Shown here: in pieces, positions 1 through 7,374 of the stretch | Layout: every line of letters begins with the position of its first letter | Position numbering within the stretch: position 1 is the stretch's first letter | Source: Avimuribaculum sp964395975 | GTDB lineage: Bacteria; Bacteroidota; Bacteroidia; Bacteroidales; Muribaculaceae | Direction: 5' to 3' | DNA length: 32,054 nt | Assembly (NCBI GenBank): GCA_964395975.1 | Contig: CAYNBZ010000023.1 | Span: forward strand, 1-32,054 | Notes under the pieces: model-generated | Seen by the model: the letters and a program-made list of their open reading frames with translations, nothing else | What the model was told of the DNA's origin: nothing | Databases searched by the model: none | Position numbers and translations under genes: made by a program

Positions 1-240
1 GCATGATAGGCTTTGCGTATGACGCTGACGAAGAAACCCTGACAGTATCCATTGTACCTACGTGATTGACTTCGATGGTGACGACGACGGCTCAGCCGGC
101 ATAAGCGGTGTGACAGCCAACGGTGACGACACCGAGGTAGCGCGCTACACGCTCGACGGCATTCGCATAGGCTCACCTGTGAAGGGTGTCAACATAGTGA
201 AGAAGGCCGACGGCAGCACCGTCAAGGTGGTGGTGAAGTA
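1..240 (+). pseudogene. 3' end of a secreted T9SS-tail protein gene, frameshifted
   Basis: The gene enters from the left edge of the window. Its reading frame (M-I-G-F-A-Y-D-A-D-E) matches the C-terminal part of the protein at 4830-6206. One base is missing near position 55 (ATTGTACC here against ATTGTTACC there), so the frame ends at TGA 63-65. Past that point the shifted frame continues to match the partner: VIDFDGD, then SAGISGV, then RYTLDGIRIGSPVKGVNIVK, ending K-V-V-V-K at TAA 238-240. This tail is of the T9SS sorting type. The gene is therefore either a decayed paralogue or carries a sequencing error at that base. The upstream part cannot be judged. Confidence 0.75.
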
Positions 241-254
241 ACTCTCCCCCGACA

Positions 255-283
255 CACGCAAGGCATCTCCAGCCTTGGGCGTG
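255..283 (+). terminator. Hairpin after the partial gene
   Basis: CACGC-AAGGC pairs with GCCTT-(GG)-GCGTG around a 7-nt loop, 14 bp after the stop codon. The same hairpin follows the paralogous gene at 4788-4816, so it was duplicated with the coding tail. There is no clear T-run after it. Confidence 0.45.
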
Positions 284-300
284 CCCGATACGGAAAGTAC

Positions 301-352
301 AAATCAGCCAACTAATTCGTAACACTTTGTACATGAATTAGTTGGCTGATTT
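301..352. terminator. 18-bp perfect inverted repeat
   Basis: Positions 301-318 (AAATCAGCCAACTAATTC) are the exact reverse complement of 335-352, with a 16-nt loop. It lies between the convergent gene end at 240 and the ROK kinase stop at 456. This fits a bidirectional terminator for the partial gene. Confidence 0.55.
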
Positions 353-379
353 TATACTATTTACTGAATATACCGAATG

Positions 380-429
380 AAATGCGAGACGATTATCTCT
401 CACAGAGAGATTGATATCGCCTCGCATTT
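380..429 (-). terminator. Terminator of the ROK kinase gene
   Basis: AAATGCGAG (380-388) pairs with CTCGCATTT (421-429), and an inner ATCTCTC/GAGAGAT stem lies within. The hairpin starts 26 bp downstream of the kinase stop codon on the minus strand. Confidence 0.5.
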
Positions 430-455
430 TATGCAATATGTGACAATCTAAACTG

Positions 456-1448
456 CTACTGAGCCGTAGTTGCAGTAGAAGTTGCCGCAGCCGGCTTAAC
501 TTCCCAACCGAGTGCGCTGGCACCAAGTACGGCAGCGTCGCTATCTTTCAATTCAGAAATGAGCAGACGCACCTTACCCCTATATATAGGAAGCAGATTC
601 TGCTCCATGGCATTCTTTATTGGCTTCAGCAACAGGTCGCCCGACTTGGCAAGACCTCCAAACAGCACAATTGCCTCGGGACTCGAAAAAGCCACAAAGT
701 CGGCAAGAGCCTCTCCAAGTATCTTACCCGTGTAGTCAAATATGTCTTTTGCCATTTTATCGCCGGCAATTGCTGCATCATAGACATCTTTTGATGTGAT
801 TTCTTCGATTTGCAAATTACGCAGCATCGATGGTTCAGTGCGGATTTCAAGGAACTCGCGGGCAGTGCGGGCAACGCCGGTAGCCGAACAATAAGTTTCA
901 AGGCAACCCGTGCGACCGCAGCCACAAGTACGACCGTTGTTACGCTTCATTATCACGTGTCCCAGTTCGCCGGCAAAACCGTCGTGTCCATAAACCAACT
1001 GACCGTTGATGACGATTCCGCTTCCAACGCCCGTACCAAGCGTAATCATTATGAAATCTTTGATTCCGCGAGCTGCGCCATAAGTCATCTCACCTATTGC
1101 AGCCGCATTGGCATCATTGGTTATGGCCACAGGTATGCCAAATTTGTTGCTTATAAGATTGGCAAGCGGTATGGGAGTTGGCCACGGCAGGTTAACGCCA
1201 TCCTCAATGGTTCCAGTATAGTAATTAGCATTGGGCGCACCGATACCAATGCCATATACTTTGTCAACAGCATCGTTGGCAACTATAACTCGTGTCAATT
1301 CGGTATAAAGCTCATCGATGTAATCGTTTATGTCGCTATGTTTTGCTGTTTTTATCGAACTCGAAGCAATTACATTGCCGCGAGCGTCAACTATTCCAAA
1401 CACGGTGTTGGTACCACCCATGTCTATACCTATAACGTAAGGCTTCAT
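456..1448 (-). CDS. ROK-family sugar kinase (glucokinase-like)
   Basis: The 330-residue protein has the complete ROK layout. The N-terminal phosphate-binding motif GIDMGGT lies at residues 7-13. The catalytic-base motif NDANAA starts at 111, with the base at D112. ELGH (161-164) and CGCGRTGC (175-182) supply the His and three Cys zinc ligands that define the family. ROK kinases phosphorylate glucose or amino sugars with ATP in the cytoplasm, and the exact sugar cannot be read from the sequence. Length is normal for the family. The gene stands alone, divergent from the 1784 cluster, with a hairpin terminator after it. It ends in TAG (456-458), which matters because TAG is read through in the island at 24.6-31.1 kb. 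The last 15 residues are a low-complexity Ala/Thr tail. Confidence 0.9.
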   Translation of the reverse strand: MKPYVIGIDMGGTNTVFGIVDARGNVIASSSIKTAKHSDINDYIDELYTELTRVIVANDAVDKVYGIGIGAPNANYYTGTIEDGVNLPWPTPIPLANLISNKFGIPVAITNDANAAAIGEMTYGAARGIKDFIMITLGTGVGSGIVINGQLVYGHDGFAGELGHVIMKRNNGRTCGCGRTGCLETYCSATGVARTAREFLEIRTEPSMLRNLQIEEITSKDVYDAAIAGDKMAKDIFDYTGKILGEALADFVAFSSPEAIVLFGGLAKSGDLLLKPIKNAMEQNLLPIYRGKVRLLISELKDSDAAVLGASALGWEVKPAAATSTATTAQ

Positions 1449-1560
1449 GATTTAAGTTTTAAATTTATGTTATGTTACTAAAAAAAATTTTATCTAAAAA
1501 ATGACCTCCCACAATAAAAAGGCTCAGAGTGCATTACAACGCAAATAGCCATAGTCTGCA

Positions 1561-1568
1561 CAAAGTTA
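1561..1568 (-). promoter_or_regulatory. Candidate -7 element for the kinase
   Basis: The minus strand reads TAACTTTG, a full match to Bacteroidetes TAnnTTTG. No properly spaced TTTG -33 box is present, and the leader would be about 100 nt. Confidence 0.35.
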
Positions 1569-1751
1569 ATAAATTTGGAATAAAATAGTAGTACAAACAA
1601 TTATTTTTTGCAGCAACCATTTGACACTTGTGCTATTTAACACACCATTAGCCTCTTTGTCACCGTCTATTTCATGACACTTTGCGAATTGCAACAGCAT
1701 GTTTCGCCACACATATACATACATGAATCACAAATCATTGAACATTTTTAT

Positions 1752-1759
1752 TAATTTTG
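1752..1759 (+). promoter_or_regulatory. Candidate -7 element for the 1784 cluster
   Basis: TAATTTTG matches TAnnTTTG and lies 24 nt before the ATG at 1784. The -33 box is not recognisable. Confidence 0.45.
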
Positions 1760-1783
1760 TAGTGGGATTTAACGTGTTATACC

Positions 1784-2557
1784 ATGCTGCATGACATCAA
1801 TGTTTTCAACGCTTTTTTAATGGCAATGGCGGCAGTCGCCGTGATCGTATATATCGCCCTACACTTCATCAATGCCGGATATGGCATGATGTATAATCGC
1901 CGATGGGGACTGTCGATAAGCAATCGCGCAGGGTGGGTGCTTATGGAAGCACCCGTGTTTGTTTCAATGTGCATTTTGTGGTGGATGAGCGAACGGCGAT
2001 TCGAGCCGGTACCGGTCGTCATTTTTCTGCTATTCCAATTGCATTATTTCCAACGGTCGTTCATTTTCCCTTTTTTCATAAAGGGGCGCAACCGTATGCC
2101 GATAATCATCATCGCAATGGGCATATTGTTCAACGTGCTTAATGCCGTGATGCAGGGCGGATGGTTGTTTTACCTGTCCCCTGCCGACCGTTACGACACC
2201 AACTGGATTTTCTCCACACAATTCATTGTGGGCATTACAGTGTTTTTCATGGGAATGGCAATCAATATCAACAGCGACAGCATAATACGTAACTTAAGAA
2301 AACCCGGAGATACACGACACTATTTGCCCCGAGGCGGAATGTTCAATTATGTTTCTAGTGCCAACTACTTCGGAGAACTGCTCGAATGGGTGGGTTTCGC
2401 CATACTCACATGGTCGTGGGCAGGTGCTGTATTTGCATTGTGGACCTTTGCCAACCTTGCGCCACGTGCCGAACAGATATACAAACGTTATCGCAATGAA
2501 TTTGGAGAGGAATTCACTCGACTGAAATTACATCGCATAATCCCATACATCTATTAG
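1784..2557 (+). CDS. Steroid 5-alpha-reductase family membrane protein
   Basis: The 257-residue protein is very hydrophobic, with about six membrane segments. Its C-terminal third carries the steroid 5-alpha-reductase/DUF1295 signature: NYFGELLEWVGFAILTWSW near residues 195-215, a run of aromatic and small residues, then a YKRYRNEFGEEF-type stretch and a C-terminal I-I-P-Y-I-Y. Human SRD5A enzymes end the same way (P-F-I-F). Such enzymes use NADPH to reduce the delta-4 double bond of 3-oxo steroids. The gene starts a plus-strand cluster with an Old Yellow Enzyme homologue 42 bp downstream and a short-chain dehydrogenase after that. Inference: steroid or bile-acid reduction. The substrate is not proven, and lipid or other enone substrates are possible. 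The stop is TAG (2555-2557). Confidence 0.8.
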   Translation: MLHDINVFNAFLMAMAAVAVIVYIALHFINAGYGMMYNRRWGLSISNRAGWVLMEAPVFVSMCILWWMSERRFEPVPVVIFLLFQLHYFQRSFIFPFFIKGRNRMPIIIIAMGILFNVLNAVMQGGWLFYLSPADRYDTNWIFSTQFIVGITVFFMGMAININSDSIIRNLRKPGDTRHYLPRGGMFNYVSSANYFGELLEWVGFAILTWSWAGAVFALWTFANLAPRAEQIYKRYRNEFGEEFTRLKLHRIIPYIY

Positions 2558-2599
2558 TTTTAACCAATCGGGTTATCCCCGTCTAAATATAGAACAGCT

Positions 2600-3826
2600 A
2601 TGGATTCAAAACTTTTCACACCGGCACACATTGGTCCGGTGACATTGCGCAACCGCACCATACGCTCAGCGGCTTTCGAAAATATGTGTTTCGACCATCG
2701 CCCATCTAAAATGCTTGCCGACTACCATCTGTCGGTTGCACGCGGTGGTGTGGGTATGACCACGATTGCCTACGCATCAGTCAACCGCAGCGGATTGTCA
2801 TTCGACAACCAATTGTGGATGCACCCCGAAATCGTGGATGAACTGCACCAACTCACCGATGCAATCCACTGCGAAGGAGCTAAAGCGGCCATACAACTCG
2901 GGCATTGCGGCAACATGTCGCACCGTTCGACGGCCGGACGTACCCCAATATCGGCATCAACCGGTTTTAACCTGTATTCTCCGACTTTTGTGCACGGAAT
3001 GAGCGAAAACGAAATACAAGAAGTGGCTCGTGACTTCGGCACAGCTGTGCAACTAGCCATAGATGCAGGTTTCGACTGTGTGGAGATACATGCCGGACAC
3101 GGTTATCTCATAAGCCAGTTTTTGTCGCCATACACCAACAAAAGGCACGACAAATGGGGCGGCACGCTCGACCAACGCATGAATTTTATGCGACTGTGTA
3201 TGGAGCAAGTGATGAAAGCTGCAAACGGTCAAGTGGCTGTGGTGGTTAAGACCAACATGCGCGATGGTTTCAAGGGTGGCAACGAACTTGAAGAAGGGAT
3301 TGCGATAGCCCAAGAACTTGAACGGCTCGGAGTCGATGCGCTCGTGCTGAGCGGCGGCTTCGTAAGCCGCGCACCAATGTATGTGATGCGTGGTGAAATG
3401 CCCATTCGTACCATGACACACTACATGAAATGTTGGTGGTTGAAATATGGAGTGAGGATGTTTGGGAAAATGATGATAAAAAATGAACCGTATAGCGACC
3501 TATACTTCCTCGATGATGCACTGCAAGTGAGGAGAGAAGTGAAATTGCCGCTGATATACGTAGGCGGATGCGTGTCGCGCAAGGATATCGACCGTGTGCT
3601 TGACAGCGGTTTCGAGGCTGTACAGATGGCTCGTGCCCTGCTCAACCAGCCCGACTTCGTAAATCGCATGAAAGCCGGTGAGGAACGTTGCGACTGCACC
3701 CACACCAATTATTGCATAGCACGCATGTATTCGCTCGAAATGTCGTGCCACAAGCATCGCAATGACCTGCCGCCGTGCCTACTCAATGAAATAGAGAAAA
3801 TCGAACGGCGCAATGGACAGCAGTAA
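2600..3826 (+). CDS. Old Yellow Enzyme-type NADH:flavin oxidoreductase
   Basis: The 408-residue protein is one FMN-binding TIM barrel of the OYE family. It opens with F-T-P-A-H-I-G-P-V-T-L-R-N-R. EIHAGHGYLISQFLSP at residues 162-177 holds the substrate-binding histidines, followed by WGGTLDQRMNF in place of the usual YGGS..NR. Near the C-terminus, cysteines 364, 366, 372 and 383 form a cluster that may hold an iron-sulfur centre, as in 2,4-dienoyl-CoA reductases; spacing differs from the classic CxxCxxxC pattern. It lacks the C-terminal NAD-binding half of dienoyl-CoA reductase. Related gut enzymes reduce steroid enones, including 5-beta-reductases. It lies between a 5-alpha-reductase-like gene and an SDR gene and overlaps the latter by 14 bp, so the three are probably co-expressed. 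Confidence 0.85.
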   Translation: MDSKLFTPAHIGPVTLRNRTIRSAAFENMCFDHRPSKMLADYHLSVARGGVGMTTIAYASVNRSGLSFDNQLWMHPEIVDELHQLTDAIHCEGAKAAIQLGHCGNMSHRSTAGRTPISASTGFNLYSPTFVHGMSENEIQEVARDFGTAVQLAIDAGFDCVEIHAGHGYLISQFLSPYTNKRHDKWGGTLDQRMNFMRLCMEQVMKAANGQVAVVVKTNMRDGFKGGNELEEGIAIAQELERLGVDALVLSGGFVSRAPMYVMRGEMPIRTMTHYMKCWWLKYGVRMFGKMMIKNEPYSDLYFLDDALQVRREVKLPLIYVGGCVSRKDIDRVLDSGFEAVQMARALLNQPDFVNRMKAGEERCDCTHTNYCIARMYSLEMSCHKHRNDLPPCLLNEIEKIERRNGQQ

Positions 3827-4652
3827 CACTACCACTCATCACATGGCTCTCGTCACCGGTGCATCATCCGGCATCGGGAGGGAATTTGCACGCCAACTTG
3901 CCGAGATGGGACACAACGTGCTGCTCGTGAGCAATCAAGAGCGGGAGTTGGCAGAAACGACAACCGAACTATCAGCACTACACCCACAAGGGTTGTTTCC
4001 GACCTACTTCATCGACCTTTCGCGACACGATGCCGACACCATATTGCTCGACTTCTGCCACTCCAACGGCTATGAAATAGACATATTGGTAAATAATGCC
4101 GGCATATTCTCGTTCCGAGCTGTCACCGACATCCCACCGGAGCGCATCGACCTGTTCATCGACCTTCACACAAGAGCTGTGACACGGATATGCCGCACAT
4201 TCGCACTCGACATGAAACGGCGGCAATGCCACGGCCACATTCTCAACATGTCGTCGATGTCATGTTGGATGCCGATGCCCGGCATTGCCATGTACAGTGC
4301 CACAAAAGCCTACATCCGCGTATTTTCCCGTTCGCTTAACGTAGAACTCGCCGACGACGGCATCACTGTTATGGCAGCTTGCCCCGGTGGAATAGCCACC
4401 GACCTGTTTGGATTACCACAGCGGCTTCAACGACTTGGCGTTCGGATCGGTGTGCTTGCCACACCGCAAAGCTTTGTCCATGGAGCATTAAAGCGACTGT
4501 TCAAGTGCCGCCACCAATACATCAATGGGCTGATAAACCGCATCGCAATAGTTGCCGTTGCACTACTTCCCAACCGGTTGCGACTCATCGTCAAGCATCG
4601 CCTCCTCGACCGTCTGTCGTCATCACCATCAACGGGAAATACTACCCTATAA
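3813..4652 (+). CDS. Short-chain dehydrogenase/reductase (SDR)
   Basis: The 279-residue protein is a classical SDR. The cofactor loop TGASSGIG lies at residues 15-22, NNAG at 94-97, the catalytic serine in NMSSMS (about 147) and the Y-x3-K pair at Y161/K165. The PGG motif follows in ACPGGIATDLF. SDRs oxidise or reduce hydroxyl groups with NAD(P)(H). The chosen ATG overlaps the upstream gene by 14 bp; a second ATG at residue 11 (3843), just before the core fold, is also possible. With 5-alpha-reductase and OYE-type neighbours, a 3-hydroxysteroid dehydrogenase role is a reasonable inference. The family alone does not fix the substrate. Confidence 0.85.
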   Translation: MDSSNTTTHHMALVTGASSGIGREFARQLAEMGHNVLLVSNQERELAETTTELSALHPQGLFPTYFIDLSRHDADTILLDFCHSNGYEIDILVNNAGIFSFRAVTDIPPERIDLFIDLHTRAVTRICRTFALDMKRRQCHGHILNMSSMSCWMPMPGIAMYSATKAYIRVFSRSLNVELADDGITVMAACPGGIATDLFGLPQRLQRLGVRIGVLATPQSFVHGALKRLFKCRHQYINGLINRIAIVAVALLPNRLRLIVKHRLLDRLSSSPSTGNTTL

Positions 4653-4769
4653 CCGGCTGGTATATTAAATTACTGAAGTATCTATTTTAGTCTTGCTTTT
4701 TTCAAATTAAATATAGAATTTAAAATCATGACACACAGGAAAAACAGAAGTGGCTGCGCGTAATGCACA

Positions 4770-5090
4770 GCTACTTTCAGTGTCGGGCACGCCCAAGGCA
4801 GCAGATGCCTTGCGTGTGTCGGTGGAGAGTTACTTCACCATCACCTTGACGGTGCTGCCGTCGGCCTTCTTCACTATGTTGACACCCTTCACAGGTGAGC
4901 CTATGCGAATGCCGTCGACCGTGTAGCGCGCTACCTCGACATCGTCACCGTCGACCGTCACGCCGCTTATGCCGGAGGAGCCATCATCACTACCGTCACC
5001 GTCGAAGTCAATCACGTAGGTAACAATGGATACTGTCAGGGTTACTTCGTCAGCGTCATACGCAAAGCCTATCATACGCTTGCCGTCGGA
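4770..5090 (-). repeat. Long inverted repeat, partner of positions 1-294
   Basis: Read on the minus strand, this stretch matches positions 1 to about 294, covering the last 80 or so codons, the stop, the hairpin and about 15 bp beyond. Differences are scattered substitutions, a 1-bp gap and one short in-frame gap. The last 90 coding bases differ at only one or two positions. The two arms face each other across about 4.5 kb. Confidence 0.75.
4788..4816 (-). terminator. Hairpin after the 4830-6206 gene
   Basis: CACGC-(CC)-AAGGC pairs with GCCTT-GCGTG. It is the inverted copy of the hairpin at 255-283 and lies 14 bp past the stop of the minus-strand gene. Confidence 0.45.
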
Positions 5091-6206
5091 GGTGATGTCA
5101 GTCGGGGTGTTGATGCCCGTGACACCGCTTGCCGTCTCGTCAAACAGTACCATGTCCGTCATCTCCGGGTATCTTTCGGATATCTTCACAGGCTTCTCCT
5201 CGCCGGGGTACCAGATGTAGGCCTGACGGTATTCATTCATATCATTACCCAAGTAGCACAGTATCGTCCCGTCGTCAGAAACGGCGGAAGTACTCATTAT
5301 CTTCATGTTATACGGATCCGCAAAACGCTCTTCGTCCAGCGGCTCAACGGTCAGCTCCCCGGTCTCGAGGTCGTAAAGCCCCGCCCTGAGGCATCCGTAG
5401 TCTTCATCCGTCACGGAAACGTTCATCGACACGTACCTGCCGTTGTGGCTGAGGTCGCTGCCATAGAGGGTGCCGTAAGGCCTGTCGGGGTCGGAGGAAG
5501 AGGAGTAGGAGACGTACCTTGCTAACGTGTCGTACTCGTAGGAACCGTCATCCTGCCTGTACCACACTACAAGGGGGTAGCGGCTCAAGCGGTCGCGGAC
5601 ATAACCAATCAGCACCGAGCCGTCGCCCGACACCCTGCTTACTGCACAACCCCATGTCTCTCCGATGCCAAGCTCGTCTTCAGTCGGGTATGGCAACGCC
5701 TCGATTACGCCGTTCCTCCAGATGCAGGGATATACATAATCCGAATCAAGACTCGGACTATAATAACCACCTATTATGCTCATGTCGTCACTTGCATATC
5801 TTGGTGCAGCGTCCTCGTATCCGTCGAGTTTGGGCAGTTCGACGGAAGTACCGTCAATGGAAACAACCAGCGGAACGCCGCCGTTTTTGCATACGCCCAC
5901 GCCGTCATCGTTTACATATTGGATGTTCCGGTTTTCCGACGTGGACGTGTCTGAAAACACCGCGGCTTCGCCTGTTTCAGTGTCGTATATGGCCACTACG
6001 TTTTGGCCGTACCCTACATACATGGCGATGTATCTGCCGTTAGGGGAAACACACATTCCCATGGGAGTGGCGTAAGCGTTGCCGTCGGCGTCGGTTAGTT
6101 CGCTGATGACCTGCATCGTCTGCGCGGAAGCGGCGGCGCATGCGCACAGCGCCACTATAAGCGCAGCGGACTTGCGGAAAAATTTATGTAAAGGAGACTT
6201 TTCCAT
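4830..6206 (-). CDS. Secreted repeat-containing protein with T9SS-type tail
   Basis: The 458-residue protein starts with a clear signal peptide (hydrophobic stretch ending A-A-A-S-A-Q, about residue 29). The body has several short repeats of the form S-P-N-G-R-Y-I-A or S-x-D-G, for example GMCVSPNGRYIAMYV, which recall beta-propeller blades of TolB/WD40-like exported proteins. The C-terminus, VARYTVDGIRIGSPVKGVNI followed by a K-V-M-V-K end, is the Bacteroidales type IX secretion sorting tail, so the protein is probably carried across the outer membrane. Function beyond export is unknown. Its 3' end is duplicated in inverted orientation at 1-294. Confidence 0.75.
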   Translation of the reverse strand: MEKSPLHKFFRKSAALIVALCACAAASAQTMQVISELTDADGNAYATPMGMCVSPNGRYIAMYVGYGQNVVAIYDTETGEAAVFSDTSTSENRNIQYVNDDGVGVCKNGGVPLVVSIDGTSVELPKLDGYEDAAPRYASDDMSIIGGYYSPSLDSDYVYPCIWRNGVIEALPYPTEDELGIGETWGCAVSRVSGDGSVLIGYVRDRLSRYPLVVWYRQDDGSYEYDTLARYVSYSSSSDPDRPYGTLYGSDLSHNGRYVSMNVSVTDEDYGCLRAGLYDLETGELTVEPLDEERFADPYNMKIMSTSAVSDDGTILCYLGNDMNEYRQAYIWYPGEEKPVKISERYPEMTDMVLFDETASGVTGINTPTDITSDGKRMIGFAYDADEVTLTVSIVTYVIDFDGDGSDDGSSGISGVTVDGDDVEVARYTVDGIRIGSPVKGVNIVKKADGSTVKVMVK

Positions 6207-6295
6207 AAGTACAAAATTTTAAAAAGTTAGACATTAAGAAAATAAATACGTGTGCAAGCGGGGGCATGCCCTTCAGGCCTTGTGCTTGAACACCG

Positions 6296-6303
6296 CAAAT
6301 ATA
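6296..6303 (-). promoter_or_regulatory. Candidate -7 element for the 4830-6206 gene
   Basis: The minus strand reads TATATTTG, a full TAnnTTTG match 90 bp before the start codon. The -33 box is not recognisable. Confidence 0.45.
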
Positions 6304-6407
6304 ATATAAATACTAAAATACCTTTCGGAAAGTTAAGAAAACGCTGGCAGAAGTATGTAGAGACATTTACTGAATATCCCAGGAATATACCGCATATATT
6401 GAAAGAA

Positions 6408-6450
6408 AAGGACGGTAAATCCACCACATATGTGCGATTTTACCGTCCTT
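6408..6450 (-). terminator. Terminator after tRNA-Met
   Basis: AAGGACGGTAAA (6408-6419) is the exact reverse complement of 6439-6450. On the minus strand the hairpin starts 3 nt after the tRNA and is followed by TTCTTTC, as expected for an intrinsic terminator. Confidence 0.7.
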
Positions 6451-6453
6451 GCG

Positions 6454-6527
6454 TAGCGGGATCGAGAATTGAACTCGAGACCTCCGGGTTATGAATCCGA
6501 CGCTCTGACCAACTGAGCTATCCCGCC
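6454..6527 (-). tRNA. tRNA-Met (anticodon CAT)
   Basis: On the minus strand a full cloverleaf can be read. The acceptor GGCGGGA pairs with TCCCGCT (one G-T end pair). The D arm is GCTCAGTTGGTCAGAGC, the anticodon arm has loop TTCATAA (CAT), the variable loop is AGGTC, and the T arm is TCGAGTTCAATTCTCGA. The CCA end is not encoded. It has its own hairpin terminator, and a TAACTTTG promoter element lies 23 bp upstream. The anticodon fits elongator Met; an Ile tRNA with lysidine-modified CAT cannot be excluded by eye. Confidence 0.9.
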
Positions 6528-6549
6528 ATCTACTTCGCTTTTGCGAGTG

Positions 6550-6557
6550 CAAAGTTA
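6550..6557 (-). promoter_or_regulatory. -7 element of the tRNA-Met promoter
   Basis: The minus strand reads TAACTTTG (TAnnTTTG), 23 bp before the tRNA 5' end, a suitable distance. A TTGG about 16-20 bp further up could act as a weak -33 box. Confidence 0.5.
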
Positions 6558-7015
6558 TATCTAATTTACCAATCCAACAAAAAAACTTCAAGTTTTTTGC
6601 CGCATTTTTCTCAAAGCGTATTACAAAACACATCAAATACACACATAATCAACCACTTGCCAATTCGTTTTTTCTTATGCAAATTCAAGGAATCCTACAA
6701 TCGGCAATGTACCACAAACGGCGCAAACAACCCCCCAGACAAAAAATCGCTACAAATTCCACCCATTTTTGTTGTGCTGTCGGAATTATTTCATAAATCT
6801 ATACCTTGTACTATGCATTACCTGATATTGACAAGATGCACGTTCAAAAAGGATGATAAAAACGACAAACCACCTATATTTGCGCTATCATCAATTAAAG
6901 GCTGGCGTTGAAGACACTAACACAGATTCTAAAATTTTCAACTTTCAGCCACAAGTATGAATATAATAAGCTATTTTTTCAACATAATACACCCTATACT
7001 AAAGAGATATGAAAA
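6558..7015. other. Non-coding stretch upstream of the tRNA
   Basis: AT-rich sequence with only short, unconvincing frames. I see no gene, RNA or clear repeat before the gmd remnant begins at 7016. Confidence 0.5.
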
Positions 7016-7149
7016 GTGTATAACCTCGCCGCGCAGAGCCACGTGCAAGTATCCTTCGAATCACCCGAATTCACAGACGACGTGGACGCAACGAGGGAGT
7101 GCTGCGCATCTTCGAGGCAGTGCGTTAATACGGACTCGCCAAGACGTGG
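7016..7149 (+). pseudogene. Remnant of GDP-mannose 4,6-dehydratase (gmd)
   Basis: The translation VYNLAAQSHVQVSFESPEF is the conserved active-region segment of Gmd, which makes the precursor of GDP-fucose. After about 26 codons an extra base near 7092-7095 shifts the frame. The +1 frame then gives GVLRIFEAVR, a stop (TAA) and YGLAKTW, again matching Gmd. Both ends of the gene are missing. It is a non-functional fragment, joined almost directly to a fragment of the next pathway gene. Confidence 0.75.
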
Positions 7150-7161
7150 AGAACCAATAGG

Positions 7162-7272
7162 GCAACCAAAGCTAGGCGCGATCTGGGGTGGACATACAAA
7201 ACGGAGCTTGAGGACGGCATCCGCCTCACCTACGAGAACTTCATTAACAACCAGCTACGCGCGGAACGTTAA
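7162..7272 (+). pseudogene. Remnant of GDP-L-fucose synthase C-terminus (fcl)
   Basis: The 36 codons before TAA 7270-7272 give LGWTYKTELEDGIRLTYENF and then I-N-N-Q-L-R-A-E-R, the typical C-terminal end of Bacteroidales GDP-L-fucose synthase. Everything upstream of this tail is gone, and it follows the gmd fragment within 13 bp. The pair looks like an internal deletion of an ancestral gmd-fcl operon. Confidence 0.75.
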
Positions 7273-7315
7273 GCCCAATATAATCCACACGTACGTTTCT
7301 ATTGTGTGGCAAAAT

Positions 7316-7359
7316 AAAATGCGAGGTTGCACCGAAACGACAGTGCAACCTCGCATTTT
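7316..7359. terminator. Strong bidirectional hairpin terminator
   Basis: AAAATGCGAGGTTGCA (7316-7331) is the exact reverse complement of 7344-7359, with a 12-nt loop and a T-run after it on the plus strand. It separates the fcl remnant from the stop of the minus-strand gene at 7375 and can serve both. Confidence 0.75.
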
Positions 7360-7374
7360 TTTCTTGATAGTTGA

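Larger units (their letters stand above)
1449..1783. other. Divergent intergenic region
   Basis: AT-rich spacer between the minus-strand kinase and the plus-strand reductase cluster. No gene is visible. It holds one TAnnTTTG -7 element facing each way (1561-1568 minus, 1752-1759 plus). Confidence 0.6.

Noticed and set aside
810..1481. A 223-codon plus-strand frame over the ROK kinase
   Set aside because: It lies antisense to a kinase with all family motifs, and its composition looks like a shadow frame.
6597..6911. A 104-codon frame upstream of the tRNA
   Set aside because: It has no motif, low-complexity composition and no promoter; the region looks non-coding.
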